DNA of 64,000 bases from Cavia porcellus (lineage: Eukaryota; Chordata; Mammalia; Rodentia; Caviidae), in assembly GCF_034190915.1 (NCBI RefSeq), contig NW_026947486.1, positions 25,207,344 to 25,271,343 of the forward strand, in the 5' to 3' direction. The notes beneath the pieces were generated by a model. That model had not been told where the DNA came from. It worked only from the letters and a program-made list of their open reading frames with translations, and searched no databases. Positions 44,200-54,869 of the stretch are shown piece after piece. Position numbers and translations under genes: made by a program. How positions within the stretch are numbered: position 1 is the first letter of the stretch; the number at the start of each line of letters is the position of its first letter.

Positions 44200-45256
44200 T
44201 AGTTATCTATTTCTTTCTAGAGTATCCTTCAGTACTCTTTGTAGTGTTAGTTTGGTGGTGGTCATGAATTCCTTCATTTGTTGTCTGTCACGGAAGTAAA
44301 TTATTTCTCCATCAATTTTGAAATATAGTTTTGCAGTGTACATCAATCTGGGTTGGAAGTTGCCTTCTTCCAGGACTTGAAATACTTTACTCCAATGTTT
44401 TATTGACTTGAAATTTTGTGATAAGAAGTCTGTCATCATTCTGATAGGCTTTCCTTCATAGGTTGTTTGTTTCTTTTCTCTGACAGCATTTAGTATTCTG
44501 TTTTTGTGCTGAATTTCTGGGGTTCTAATTATTATATGTCTGGGTGAAGATTTATTTTGGTTAGGCTAACTGGGATTCTATATGCCTCACTTATCTGTAG
44601 ATCAGAATTTTCCTCAAGTTTGCAAAATTTTTTGCTATCATTTATGTAAATAGTCTACGTAATTCATTTGTGTTGACACTTGCTTTTTCGTTAACACCTG
44701 TCTTATAATGTTTTCTTTGCATTATCTTATAGCTGTTTAATTGCTCTTTCCTCATTCCTTTTTATTTTTAAGAGATCTTTTGTTTTGTGATCATAAGCTT
44801 CCATCCTGTCTTCAAGGTCTGAGAGTCTATCTTAAGCTTCATTCAAGTGGTTTTGCCAGCTTTCAATGGAATTTTTAATTTCCTGAACATCCCTTTGAAT
44901 TTGTTTCCTTCATTCTAATTGTCTTATATTGTTCGTTCAAGGTTTCCTTCTTTTTTATGTTCCTCTATTTTTAAATCTAGATCTTCTTTCATAATGTTTG
45001 TCATTTCTTTTTTATGAGAGATTATCTGTGATCTGATTTCCTCTATAGCTTCATGGAGTTGTTTTTTTTTTACTTGAGTTACTATCATTTCAGAAAGTTC
45101 AGTCATGCAATCTTCAATGTCTTCTGTTTTAGTGTCTACTGGGTTTCTTGTTGGTGGGCTGGAAGACTGAGATTGCACCTTGCTGTTTCTTTTTGTGATT
45201 TTCCTCTGTGACCTGTGCGGCTGGCCAGGCAGCCTACCAATGGATTGCACTGGCAT
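44200..45256 (-). pseudogene. L1 ORF1, broken, start codon lost, element F
   Basis: Pieces: 44439-44203 (C-terminal domain, 'VFQVLEEGNFQPRLMYTAKL', 'RYF'-like 'IYFRDRQQMKEF') and 45256-44924 (N-terminus and first coiled-coil half). The usual first Met of 'MQSQTSS' is Val here ('VQSQSSSPPTRN'), so the annotated open frame begins upstream in the 5' UTR at an unrelated Met. Part of the coiled coil between the pieces is frameshifted. Confidence 0.75.
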
Positions 45257-45600
45257 GATGTGCTGGGCATAGCTTCAATCCTCAGGTACCCACATAGCCA
45301 GCCAGCGTGTGTATGCTTGAATTATGGCACTTGTGTTTTGTGCTGTGATGGGCATAGTTCAAAATTTTCAGAATGTCTTGGCTAGACTTTTCAGTCCCTG
45401 ATGGACAGCTCTGTGGCTGTACACTGGGAAGGCCTTGGTATTTCTGTGATCTGTCAGGTTGGCCAGGCATTCCCCTGATGGATTGTGCTGGGACACTGGC
45501 TGTAGAGCTCTAATCTTTCATGTGTGTAGCAGGGATGCACTCCCAGAGTATGGCACCAAAGCCTTGTGCTTGGCTGGTGGGAGTTAAGGACCCAGGCAGC
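45206..45600 (-). promoter_or_regulatory. L1 5'-UTR tandem units, ~238-bp type (element F)
   Basis: 'ctgtga(c/t)ctgt...ggctggccaggca' at 45206 and its counterpart at 45444 are 238 bp apart. Both are followed by 'gat(t)g(c/t)(a/g)ctgg' and '.atggcac' in the same order, giving about 1.7 diverged copies. Promoter function is inferred from position. Confidence 0.55.
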
Positions 45601-45604
45601 TAGC

Positions 45605-45868
45605 TAAAAAATAAATGACTTATAGTTCCTTTACTTGAGTGTTTGTGTTGAGAAGTCTGCTATGATTCTGATGTGTTTTCCTCTATAAGTCATTTGTTAT
45701 TTTCCTCAAACAGCTTTTTACATTATATTCTTGTGTTCATTTTTTCAAACACTGATTATTATATGCTTTGGTGTAGAATTTGTTTTGATCATGGTTAAAT
45801 GGATTTCTACATGCCTCACTTACCTGTGTGTGAAATTCTTTTTCTATTCTTGGGAAATTTTCTGCCAT
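45605..45868 (-). mobile_element. L1 ORF1 fragment
   Basis: Minus-strand ORF1 RNA-binding region ('gttgagaagtctgctatgattctgatgtg', 'attattatatgctttggtgtag') flanked by unrelated L1 parts. Truncated on both sides. Confidence 0.7.
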
Positions 45869-46400
45869 CACTTTTTTTTCTTTTTTCTTCTTTATTTAAA
45901 AGGAAAAAGAGAAAAAAACAGAACAAAACAAAACAGTGTAAGGGTACAAGTAATACAGAACTACAAAAAAAGTAGTAAGATATCACCAGTTAATAGATTA
46001 TACACTATCATCTTAGAAACGGTGATTCAGGTCACAGGATCAAAGCATGCAAAGTGAACATTCAAACAGTGAGACTGCAAATAGTTGTGTTCAATGATCC
46101 AATCAAAAATATTAATATGATCATCTGTTTAACACACCTAAACACACTTGCTGTTGTATCCTTTAGGGCACTTTTTTTCCCTCTCTTTATTACAACAAAA
46201 TTTACACATTTTGGGTTTTATTGCTCCCATAGATCTTATTACTTTTTTTGTAAGAGAATAAAATCAAACATGTTAAAACTAAGCTGTCAGTCAAAACCAA
46301 GGACAGACATAGCACATGATGTAAAAACAGAGTACAAGGTTATCAACAATGGTTACCATATTGCCTCTTGCTTCCTTAAGAAGAATTTTCTATCTCATTA
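45869..46400 (-). mobile_element. L1 3'-UTR fragment
   Basis: About 530 bp closely matching 5520-6001, with the AATAAA end at left (minus 'tttaaataaagaag'). It is the third copy of this segment in the window, again without the rest of the element, and follows directly on the ORF1 fragment. Confidence 0.7.
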
Positions 46401-47409
46401 GGTATTATAAAGTTGAACAAAACAGTAGAGAACAAGACCAATAAAACCTAAATATTGTAAACCTTACAGAACTTCAAAAGAGGATAATAGTCAAACCAGA
46501 AAGGGAATCTTAGTGAATCTTATTGCCTTCAAAGTAGTTGCCAATACTTTGATACTTGATACTATCATGCAGAGCAGAACAGAGTCTAATCAGTCAAAAC
46601 AAGATAGTGGGAGTATTACAGGACTTCAAATCAAGTTAATAGGAAATCAAAAAAGTTACTATAATATATCCTGCTAGTTTTTTTATTTTTTCCCCTTAGT
46701 TTAAAAAAGAAATTTAAAAAATTAAATAATTTTTAATGAATAAGGGAGAGGTTGAGATAAAAGAGTGCATAACAACATAACAATACAGGTTAAAGCATGA
46801 CAGTTTCAGCAACCAAGTGCTTCACCACCAAATAACCCCACTTAATAGTAGTTACCATAGTGTCTTTTCCCTTGAAATATTTGAGTATAACTTCATGTGC
46901 TATAGCATCAAACATATCAAGACAGTCTAACACCATTCAAGTGAATAAAAGCATTGTAGAGTATTTAGAACCAGCTAACAGAAAAATGAACAATGGTTTC
47001 TATAGTGTCTCTTTGTCTATAACAATTTTTGTTTATACTACCACGTATGGTAAAATCCAGCAAAATACAACATGATAAAACCAGTGGAGACAGAAGAGTT
47101 TGGTGGGGCTTTAAAACAAGATGGTATTAAATCATCACTAGCTATTATGATGTCTTGTTTTCTTCAAAATAGCTGTTCATTGCATCACAGGCCATAATAT
47201 CAAACAGCCCAGAATAAAGCCATTCCAATAGTGAAAATTTTATAAGGCTTCAAGGCCACATAATGGGGAATCATGGTTACCACACACTTTTATATATTTG
47301 AATAATTTCCTACACTAGGGAAACTAGGGTGTTCACAGATGCGAGTTTGATTTATTTCACTTATGAGTATGGTTTCCAGCTACGCCCAATTATTGATAAA
47401 TATCTCAAT

Positions 47410-48310
47410 TTTGAAGGACACTTTTGCAGCGTACATCAGCCTAGGTTGGAAATCATTTTCCTTTAGGATCTGAAATGTTCCACTCCACGCTGTTCTTGAC
47501 TTTATTATTTCGGCTGAGAAGTCTGCTGTGATTCTGATAGGTTTTCCTTTATAGGTCATCTATCTTTTCTCTCCGACAGCCTTTAATATTCTATTCTTTT
47601 GTTCGATTTCTGGGATGGTTATTAGTATATGTCTGGGTGTAGATTTATTTTGGTTATGGCTATTTGGAGTTTTATATGCTTCATTGATCTTGATATCAGT
47701 TTGCAATCTCATGTTTGGGAAATTTTCAGTTATTACTTCTCTAAATATCCTCTTGACATCCTTTATGTTGTCTGCTTCTTTTTCATTTATCCCTATCAAT
47801 CTGATGTTGTTTCTCTTTGTGTCATCTTGCAGGTGTTGAATTTTTATTCTCTGATTTCTTGTTATTTTTAAAAGATCTTTTCTTTCCTGTTCACTGGCTG
47901 AAATCTTGTGTTCGAAGTCTGAGATTCTATCTTCACATTCATTGAGGTGGTTTTTACAACTTTCAATGGAGTTTTTGATTTCCTGTATATCTCTTTGCTT
48001 CTGTTTGTTTCTTATATTGTTCATCCAGGGATTCTATCCTTTTGTTTAGTTTCTCCAATTTTTAAACTGTGTCTTCTTTAGCTATGTTTAGCATCTCCTT
48101 CATTTCTTTTATCTTTTCTTCTTTGACCTGAGAGATTATTTCTAGTTTGAATTTCCTTAAGGCTTCCCAGAGTTGCTTCTTTATTTCAGTTACTATTGTT
48201 TGAGCTATTTCAGTTATGTGGCGTGTGTTTTCTTCTATGCACATGGCTCCTAGGCTTTCTTGGGATGGGCTGGATGTCTGAGATTGCATTTTGGTCTTCT
48301 GTTTTGTCAT
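47410..48310 (-). pseudogene. L1 ORF1, C-terminally truncated, element G
   Basis: Start at 48310: 'MTKQKTKMQSQTSSPSQESL' followed by the helix 'ITEIAQTIVTEIKKQLWEAL' (open 48310-48062). After one frameshift, 48024-47560 (154 aa) covers the coiled coil ('ESCKNHLNECEDRISDFEHKI') and the RNA-binding domain ('LIGINEKE', 'ENFPNMRLQTDIKINEAY', 'IEQKNRILKAVGEKR'). The C-terminal domain is cut by the ORF2 deletion. The start is well supported because it matches 50976 and the region at 61670-61690. Confidence 0.82.
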
Positions 48311-48339
48311 TTTCCTGTATTTTGGAGCTTCAAGGATTG

Positions 48340-48725
48340 TTTCAGGTGTGGGAGAGAGTTCTGCCAGCCTGGGATGAGGTTCCCTGTGGTGGCCCCACTC
48401 ACTGGACCTGGCAGGGAACCAAGGTCTGGTCCCCAGGCCAGGAAGAGAGTTCCCTCAGGGTGGGCGGGATTCCCAGCAGCTGCTGCTCCACTTAACAGTC
48501 TGGCAGGGAACTGGCCTGGTCCCCAGGCCAGGAAAAGAGTTCCCTCAGGCTGGGCGGGATTCCCAGCCACTGCTGCTCCACTCACTGGTCCGGTAGGAAC
48601 CTGCCTGTTCCCCAGGCTAGGAAGAGTTTCCTCAGGCTGGGTGGGGTTCCTAGCCACAGCTGCTCCACTCACCTGTCCGCCAGGGAACCACCTGGTCTCC
48701 AGGCCAGGAAGAGAGTTCGCTCCTT
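48340..48725 (-). promoter_or_regulatory. L1 5'-UTR tandem monomers, 89-bp type (element G)
   Basis: 'ggt(c/t)(c/t)ccaggc(c/t)aggaa' recurs at 48428, 48518, 48607 and 48694, spacing 87-90 bp. Similarity between adjacent units is high. Reversed, the unit matches the 90-bp monomers at 61201-61640 ('ccggaccag.gagtgg', 'gaactct.ttcct..cctgggg'). Promoter function is inferred from the known role of L1 monomers. Confidence 0.82.
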
Positions 48726-49925
48726 TCCTTTTTTTAATAAGGTTGGCTAGGGGCTTATCAACTTTTTTATTCTTTCAAAGAACCAACTCTTTGATTCATT
48801 CATTCTTTGTATTGTTTTCTTAGTCTCTATTGCATTAATTTCTGCTTTCATTTTCATAATTTCCTCCCTTCTTTTGGCTTTGGGCTTGACTTGCTCTTCT
48901 TTTTCTAGATGTTTGAGGTGTAGCATCAGGTTATTTATTTGTATTAGTTCTGTTTTCCTGATGTAGGAACTCAGTGCAATAAATTTTCCTCTCAGGACAG
49001 CTTTCATTGCATCCCACAGATTCCAGTAAGTTGTATTTCTACTTTTGTTTGCTTGTAGGTATTATTTAATTTCCTCTGTGACCCACTGATTACTAAAGAG
49101 TGTGTTATTCATTTTCCTTGTGTTTGTGAGATTTTTGCAGTATCTTTTATCATTAATTTCTAATTTCACCATGCTATGATCTGATAACATGCATGGGATA
49201 ATTTCCACTCTTTTGCATTTATTTACATATGTTCTGTGGGCTAACATTTGGTCTGTTTTAGAGAATGTCCCACATATTGCTGAGAATAATGTATATTCGG
49301 ATGCTGTTGGATGGAACACTTTATATATGTCTACCAAGTCCATTATTTCACAGGTGTAATTTAGTTTTGTTATTTCTTTGCTGATTTTCTGTCTGGTCAT
49401 TCTGTCCCTTGGTGTCAATGGTGTGTTAAGGTCTCCTATTATAATTGTGTTACTGCTAATTTGTTTTTTTTTTATTTCTGTTAATACTTGTTTTATATAA
49501 CTGAGTGTTCTGGAATTTGATTCATATATATTTAAGATTGTTATCTCTTATTCTTGTTATCTCTACATACTGGTTAGGTTTTCCCCTAACCAGTATGTAA
49601 TGACCTTGTTTCTCTCCTCTGATCATTATTGGTTTAAATTTCACATTGTCTGCAAACAAAATAGCTACCCCTACTTTTTTTGAGTTCCTGTTTCATGAAG
49701 TATTGTTTTCCATCCTTTGACTTTCAGTGTGTGAGTATCCTTTTGGATTAGATGGGTTTCTTGTTGACATCATATGGCTGGATGTTGTTTCTTGATCCAT
49801 TCTGCCAGTCTTTTTCTTTTAATTGGTGCATTGAGACCATTTACATTAATGGTTATAACTGTTTTATGTTGGTTTATTGTTAACATGTTACCTTGCTGCT
49901 GTTTCATATTTATCTTCCATTCTTT

Positions 49926-50976
49926 TTAAGTATCTGCTTTGCTTGGTGGTTTTTTCCTAAGTGTATCTATTCTGTCTTTCAGTATTCTTTGCAGGGTTGG
50001 CTTGGTGATCCTGAAGTTCTTCATCTGTTCTTTGTCACAGAAGTATCTTATTTCTCCATCAATTTTGAAGAACAATTTTTCAGGGTACATCAATCTAGGT
50101 TGGAAATCAGTTTCCTTTAGGATCTGAAATATTTCACTACATGCTCTTTTTGACTTTATTGTTTGTGTTGAGAAGTCTACTGTGATTCTGGTATGTTTTC
50201 CTTTATAGGTGATCTGTCTTTTCTCTCTGACAGCTTTTAATATTCTATTCTTATGTTGGATTTCTGGGATGGTGATTATTATATGTCTGGATGTAGTTTT
50301 ACTTTGGTTGTGGCTCTTTGGAGTTCTATATGCTTCACTGAACCTGATGTCAGTTTTCATTCTCATGTTTGGGATATTTTCAGCCATTACTTCTCTATAT
50401 ATCCTCTTGACATCCTTTATGTTGTCTCCTTGTTTTTCATTTATTCCTATCAGTCATGTGTTGTTTTTCTTTGCATTATCTTGCAGTTGTTGAATTGTTA
50501 TTTCCTGATTCCTTGTTATTTTTAAAAGATCTTTCCTTTCCTATCCACTAGCTGCAATGTTGTCTTCAAGGTCTGAAATTCTATCTTCACTTTCATTGAG
50601 TTGGTTTTTACAACATTCAAAGGAATTTTTGCTTTCCTGTATATCTGTTTACATCTGCTTTGTATATTCTGTTTATTTCTTGTATTGCTCATCCAGGTAT
50701 TCTACCTTTTTTTTGTTCTTCCAAAGTTTTATCTGTGTCTTCTTTAGATATGTTCAGCATCTCTTTCATTTGTTTTATCATTTCTTCTTTTACCTGGGAG
50801 ATTATTTCTTTGTTGAGTTCCTTTAAAGCTTTCCAGAGTTGCTTCTTCATTTTTGTTTCTATTATGTCAGTTATTTCCGATGTATGGCATGTATTTTTTT
50901 CTCTGTACATATCTCCCAAGGTTTCTTGGGATGGTCTAGAGGTTTGAGATTGTATGTTTATCTTTTGTTTTGTCAT
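49926..50976 (-). pseudogene. L1 ORF1, two-frame, element H
   Basis: Start at 50976: 'MTKQKINIQSQTSRPSQETL' and helix ('TDIIETKMKKQLWKALKELN'), open to 50689 (95 aa). After a frameshift in the coiled coil, 50387-49926 (153 aa) gives the RNA-binding and C-terminal domains: 'ENIPNMRMKTDIRFSEAYRT', 'KRQITYKGKHTRITVDFSTQT', 'FQPRLMYPEKLFFKIDGEIR'. It is among the better preserved ORF1 copies here. In live elements this protein forms RNA-bound trimers. Confidence 0.83.
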
Positions 50977-51099
50977 TTTCCTGCATTTCTGTGTTTCAAG
51001 TGTTATTCCAAGGCTTCCACGGGGCCTGTTGGAATTCCTCTTCTATGCCCTCAGCTCCTGGGACTCTGACTGTCCAATTCCCTGGATTGAGAGAGGATC

Positions 51100-51870
51100 T
51101 CTGGGGGTGAGGCAGGCAGATCCAAGCGAGTGTCACAGGAAGCTGTGAAATTCCTTGGCTGGTGGGAGCAATGATTTCATACTCTGGTTCCAGATGGTAC
51201 AGGTACACTCACCTCAGTCAGCAGTTTCCAGAATTTAGGGTGACAGCAGGCCCAAAACCCCATCATCTGCCAAGCAGGGCAGGAAGTGGAGTAGTGGGTG
51301 CAGGCAGGCTCAAGATCTGCTGAGCTGTTCCAGTGTAGCAGGAAGCAGCAAAGTTCCCTGGCTTGGCCTGGAGTTAAGATCCCAGAATTCCTGGGCTCAG
51401 GGGATGGTGGGAGGACACTCATTGCAGGCCAGCCAGCCTCCAGAATTGAGGGTGCCTGCAGGTTCAGGACCCAAGAGTCCACCAAACACAGCAGGGAGCA
51501 GGGCAGTTGGTACAGGTAGGCTCAAGACCCGCTGAGCTGGTCCAGTGCAACAGAAAGCCACAAATTCCCTGGCTGGGGCTGGAGAGAGGATCCCAGACTC
51601 CTTGGGCTTGGGGGATGGTGTGGGGACACTCACTCCAGGCTTCTCTGTCTCCAGAACTGAAGGTGCTGGCAGGCCCAGGACCCCAGAGTCTGCCGAGCAT
51701 GGCAGGGAGCAGGTCAGTTGGTGCAGGCAGGCTCAAGACCAGCTGAGCTGGTCCAGGGCAACAGGAGGCCTCAAAGTTACCTGGCTGGGCTGGAGGGAGG
51801 ATCCCAAACTCCCTGGGCTGGGGGGATGGTGTGGGTACACTCACCTCAGGCTGTTCAGCCTTTGGAACTG
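51100..51870 (-). promoter_or_regulatory. L1 5'-UTR tandem monomers, ~211-bp type (element H)
   Basis: 'caggcaggctcaag' or near variants at about 51100, 51301, 51513 and 51724: spacing 201, 212 and 211 bp, so about 3.7 units. Each unit also repeats 'ttccctggctgg', 'gatcccag(a)', 'ggggatggtg.g' and 'acactcac' in order. The unit length resembles mouse L1 monomers (about 200-212 bp), but I do not claim sequence homology to them. Confidence 0.85.
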
Positions 51871-52550
51871 AGGGAACTGGCCTCTTAAACTATTTTCAAA
51901 GCTTCAAGGTTAAGCTAAAGTTTTTTGCACCACCACCCATTTCAAATTATACTTCTGCCTTTCGTATGCTTTGAATGATTTCATAGTACTGCATTATATG
52001 TATGAAACTAGTCTATTTGAGCAATTTGCTATTGATAGATGATCAAATTTTTTCTTCTTTCCTTTGTTTTTGGTAACAGGAATCAAACTCATGACCTCAC
52101 AAATGCCAGGCAGGCACTTGTGCCACTGGGCTAAATCCCTAGCCCCTCAAAATTTCATTTTTATAATAGTTGCACAAAACATTTTTTACAACATACTGTT
52201 TATGTATTTATTTTTATTAACACAATTTTGTAGTGCATGCCATCACATTCCTTGTGAGGAGTTGGTACATGCACAAAAACATCTTAATCTATTTGTCTCC
52301 TCCTACTGCACTCTCTATATCTCTTTGTCCTTTCCCCATCTGCAAAAAATTTATCTCAATATTTCCTCTTATCTATGTTTCTTCTTGCTCTTTATTTATA
52401 TTTTGGATTACTCATATAAGAGAAACTATGTTATATTTAAGCTTCTGCATCTGATTTATTTCACCTGAATTATGGTCTCTAAGTGTATCCATGATCCTAC
52501 ACATTAATTGAATTTATTCTTCGTTTTAAAATTTTTTTAAATTTTATTTT
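51871..52550. other. Decayed repeats with SINE, no gene
   Basis: Contains a reverse SINE (52047-52146). 52150-52550 resembles a decayed retroelement 3' region ('gagaaactatgtta...gatttatttcacc', compare the L1 3' end near 1845). I cannot assign the rest. Confidence 0.45.
52047..52146 (-). mobile_element. tRNA-derived SINE
   Basis: Plus strand 'ggtaacaggaatcaaactcatgacc...ccaggcaggcacttgtgcc...gctaaatccctagcccc' is the reverse complement of the SINE at 24015, with B box (minus 'gagtttgattcc') and A box (minus 'tttagcccagtggc'). 'tcaaatttt' (52043) and 'tcaaaattt' (52147) may be the target duplication. It is moderately diverged. Confidence 0.82.
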
Positions 52551-53520
52551 AAAGAGACTAAAACCAAGCAAAATAAGATAGAATAAAGCCAGTCAAAACA
52601 AAACAGTAGAATGATACAGGACTTCAAAATAAGATAATGGGAAATCAGCAATGGCTACCATCATATGTCTTATTAACTTCAAAATAGCTGCCCATACCAC
52701 AAGACATAATAAAGTCAAACAAAAGAGAACAGAATAAAATCAATCAAGACAAAACAATAAAACTAATACAGGACTTCAAAATGAGATATCTACAATGGCT
52801 ACCATGTTTTTAAAATTTATTTTTATTTTTTAAAAGAGAATAAAATAAAAGAGAACAGAACAAAGCAAACCAGAACAGAACAATGCAAGCAACACAGCAC
52901 TTCACAAGACACCTAGACATCAACAGTAGCTACCATAATGTCTCTTTTCTTTGAAATGGTTTAATGTATCTTCACATGCAATAATATCAAACATAACAAA
53001 ATAGTATAAAACTTTTCTAAAGAATGAAAGCATTATAGGATTTCAAAACCAAATAACAGTAAATGAACAATGGCTACTATAATATCTCATTTTCCTCAAA
53101 GAATTTATTTATACCATCACATATAATAAAATCAAATAAAACACAACAGGATAGAACCAACCAAAACAGAAGAACAAAAACATGGCAAGACTTCAAAACA
53201 AGATGATAGTAAATCAGCAATGGCTGCCATAATATCTTGTTTTCTTCAAAATAGCTGTTCATACCATCACACATAATAAAATCAAACAAAACCATAAAAC
53301 CACTCAAATCAATGAATGAAAGCATAAGATTTCAAAACAATATAATAGAGTCCATGCTTACTGTAAAAATCCCATTATATTCAATATTGCTGCCCCTACC
53401 AGCTGAAAGCATAAAATCTAACAAAGCACATTAGGACAAAGCCAAACCTAACAAAATTATGTAAACAATGCAAGACTTCAAGATAAGATAATAAGAAATT
53501 GACAGTAGTTTCCACCTTTC
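52551..53520. repeat. Diverged ~145-bp tandem array
   Basis: A phrase like 'cagcaatggctaccat' recurs at about 52652, 52796, 52926, 53071, 53221, 53355 and 53506 (spacings 130-151 bp). Each is preceded by 'acttcaaaa(c/t)aagataat' and followed by 'ataat(a/g)tct...ttcaaaatagctg..cataccatca' and '(c)ataataaaatcaaacaaaac'. About six to seven units. The same unit occurs at 9126-9384 and 46420-47280, where it is part of L1 3' UTRs. Non-coding. Confidence 0.75.
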
Positions 53521-53540
53521 CCTCCTAGGTGTTTCCTACC

Positions 53541-54048
53541 TGTTGTACTCTACTCAAAAAACAGGGCCCCATGATGACAAATGGGCCAAGACCTCTTTTT
53601 TAAAAGAAGCGCTTTTATTTTAGCTGGCCCAGCGACACAGTGCAGATGGAATTTGCAAAGCTGTGCAACTGAGTTAGAGTTTTGACTGATTTTTATAGTT
53701 CATTTATGATTAGCTCATTGATCATTAAGTACATAGTGATGAGAAACAGAAATAAGGTGGGCCTTTGTTCCCCTTTGCTTGAGGTAAGAGGCATTTCACA
53801 GTGGGTGGTTAGCCAATTCATAGCCCTTGGTCTGCCAATTCCAGGAACATTTGTCTCTCATAAAAGGAGCAATGGTTGACATAGCATCATTTGTCTCTTA
53901 CAAGGGGAACAAAAGTTGACATTGCACACAGGTCACTAAGGTAGGGGGGATGATGCATTACAGAACAACAGAACAACACAGTCAGTTAATTTATAACTAT
54001 GTGGTTGGTGCCTGGTTACTAGGGTAATGAGCTCAGTACAGAATGACA
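53541..54048 (-). mobile_element. Solo ERV-type LTR
   Basis: Read on the minus strand it has TG...CA-like ends, a TATA box ('ctataaaaat', near 53697) and a polyadenylation signal ('ctaaaataaaagcgcttc') about 80 bp downstream, then a U5-like tail. Length about 508 bp. Two copies of 'catttgtctct' with neighbouring 'aaaaggagcaatggttgacat'-type sequence (53849 and 53890) form a short direct repeat in U3. No internal retroviral sequence is next to it. I could not match a target duplication, so the ends are approximate. Confidence 0.55.
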
Positions 54049-54189
54049 ATATTATAACTATCTTTTTAAGTAACTATTTTTGTTAATTATATTTTAATCA
54101 ATTATTTTAATTTTAACATCTTAGTATAACACTACCCTTTGCTCTTACATGAACTATTTAGCTTTTGGATCCCATTAACTCCTGTTTCT

Positions 54190-54550
54190 TATACTAGGGT
54201 TAATGCATATGAGTTTGAACTGTTTTGGCCGTGAATGTGATCTCTAGTTGTGTTCATTTACCTACAGGAGCCTGGAGATTATTCTACTTTATAGCTAGGT
54301 TGCTTTCCACTGCATGAAAATACAATATCTTTCTTACTTCTTCTGCAGTTGATGGGTAAGTTACTCTTGCTTTTTTTCTCATGTTAGGGTTCACACCTAT
54401 GAGTTCCAACTGTTTCATCCATGAACATAATCTACAGTTGACCCACAGCCTTGAGACTATTCTACTTTATAGCTGGGTAGCTTCCCACTGCATGAAAATA
54501 CAGTATCTTTTTTATCCATTCTATGGTTGATGAGCAAGTTATGCCTGCTT
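54190..54550. repeat. 178-bp tandem duplication in element I
   Basis: 'actttatagct(a/g)ggt' at 54286 and 54464, with matching sequence on both sides ('tgcatgaaaatacaatatcttt' versus 'tgcatgaaaatacagtatcttt'). Two diverged copies of about 178 bp at the end of ORF2/3' UTR. Confidence 0.8.
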
Positions 54551-54869
54551 TTTTTTTTGGTCTCCTGTCACATGGAAAAATTGTTTTCTCTCCTTTGATT
54601 TTCAGTCTATGAATATCCTTTCCAGTTAGATGTGTTTCTTGTATACAGTATATCAATCAATCTTGTTTCTTGATCCACTCTCCCTGTTTCTTTTTATTGC
54701 TGACCTGAGGCAATCTAAATTAATGGTTACAACTAGCATACATTGGTTTGTCTCTGCCCTGCTATCCTGATGTTGGCCTTCTACTTTTACCCTTCATTCA
54801 ATTGCCTGTCTTGTTTGGTGATCCTCTTCTGCTGCTGTTCCTGGAACCATGGTCATAGTTATCTCTCTC

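Larger units (their letters stand above)
40131..45600 (-). mobile_element. Near full-length L1 (element F), defective
   Basis: Minus-strand element: 3' UTR with AATAAA-like end at left (40138-40850), ORF2 (about 40850-44130, interrupted at 40894-41168), ORF1 (about 44200-45175), 5' UTR with about 1.7 copies of a 238-bp unit (45206-45600). All frames are broken. The ORF2 is shorter than elsewhere, implying deletion near 41640, where 'gctctttacaatggaagg' abuts 'ctcttctggtaccagatg'. Confidence 0.78.
46401..48725 (-). mobile_element. L1 (element G) with ORF2 deleted
   Basis: Minus-strand element: 3' UTR rich in the ~145-bp units (46420-47280), the last few codons of ORF2 (about 47290-47405), then a direct join to the ORF1 C-terminal domain at about 47408 ('atatctcaattttgaagg'), ORF1 (47410-48310) and 89-bp promoter monomers (48340-48725). 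Nearly all of ORF2 and the last about 80 ORF1 codons are missing. The surviving ends are conserved. Confidence 0.78.
48726..51870 (-). mobile_element. L1 (element H), 5' half
   Basis: Minus-strand element with monomers (51100-51870), ORF1 (49950-50976), spacer and the first about 1.1 kb of ORF2 (about 49900-48726). ORF2 is open in pieces: 49418-49062 (118 aa, endonuclease end with 'SDHSMVKLEINDKRYCKN') and 49007-48747 (86 aa linker, 'IEKEEQV'-type helix). It ends at 48726 against element G, whose insertion may have split it, but I do not find its 3' half. Confidence 0.8.

Noticed and set aside
48260..48823. 187-codon frame with repeated Pro/Ala/Gly-rich blocks, and a 121-codon frame on the other strand
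   Set aside because: Both are translations of the 89-bp L1 promoter monomers; the protein repeats mirror DNA monomers and cross into ORF2 sequence.
51297..51871. Several long overlapping frames on both strands (up to 126 codons)
   Set aside because: They follow the 211-bp monomer array; period and overlap show non-coding tandem DNA.
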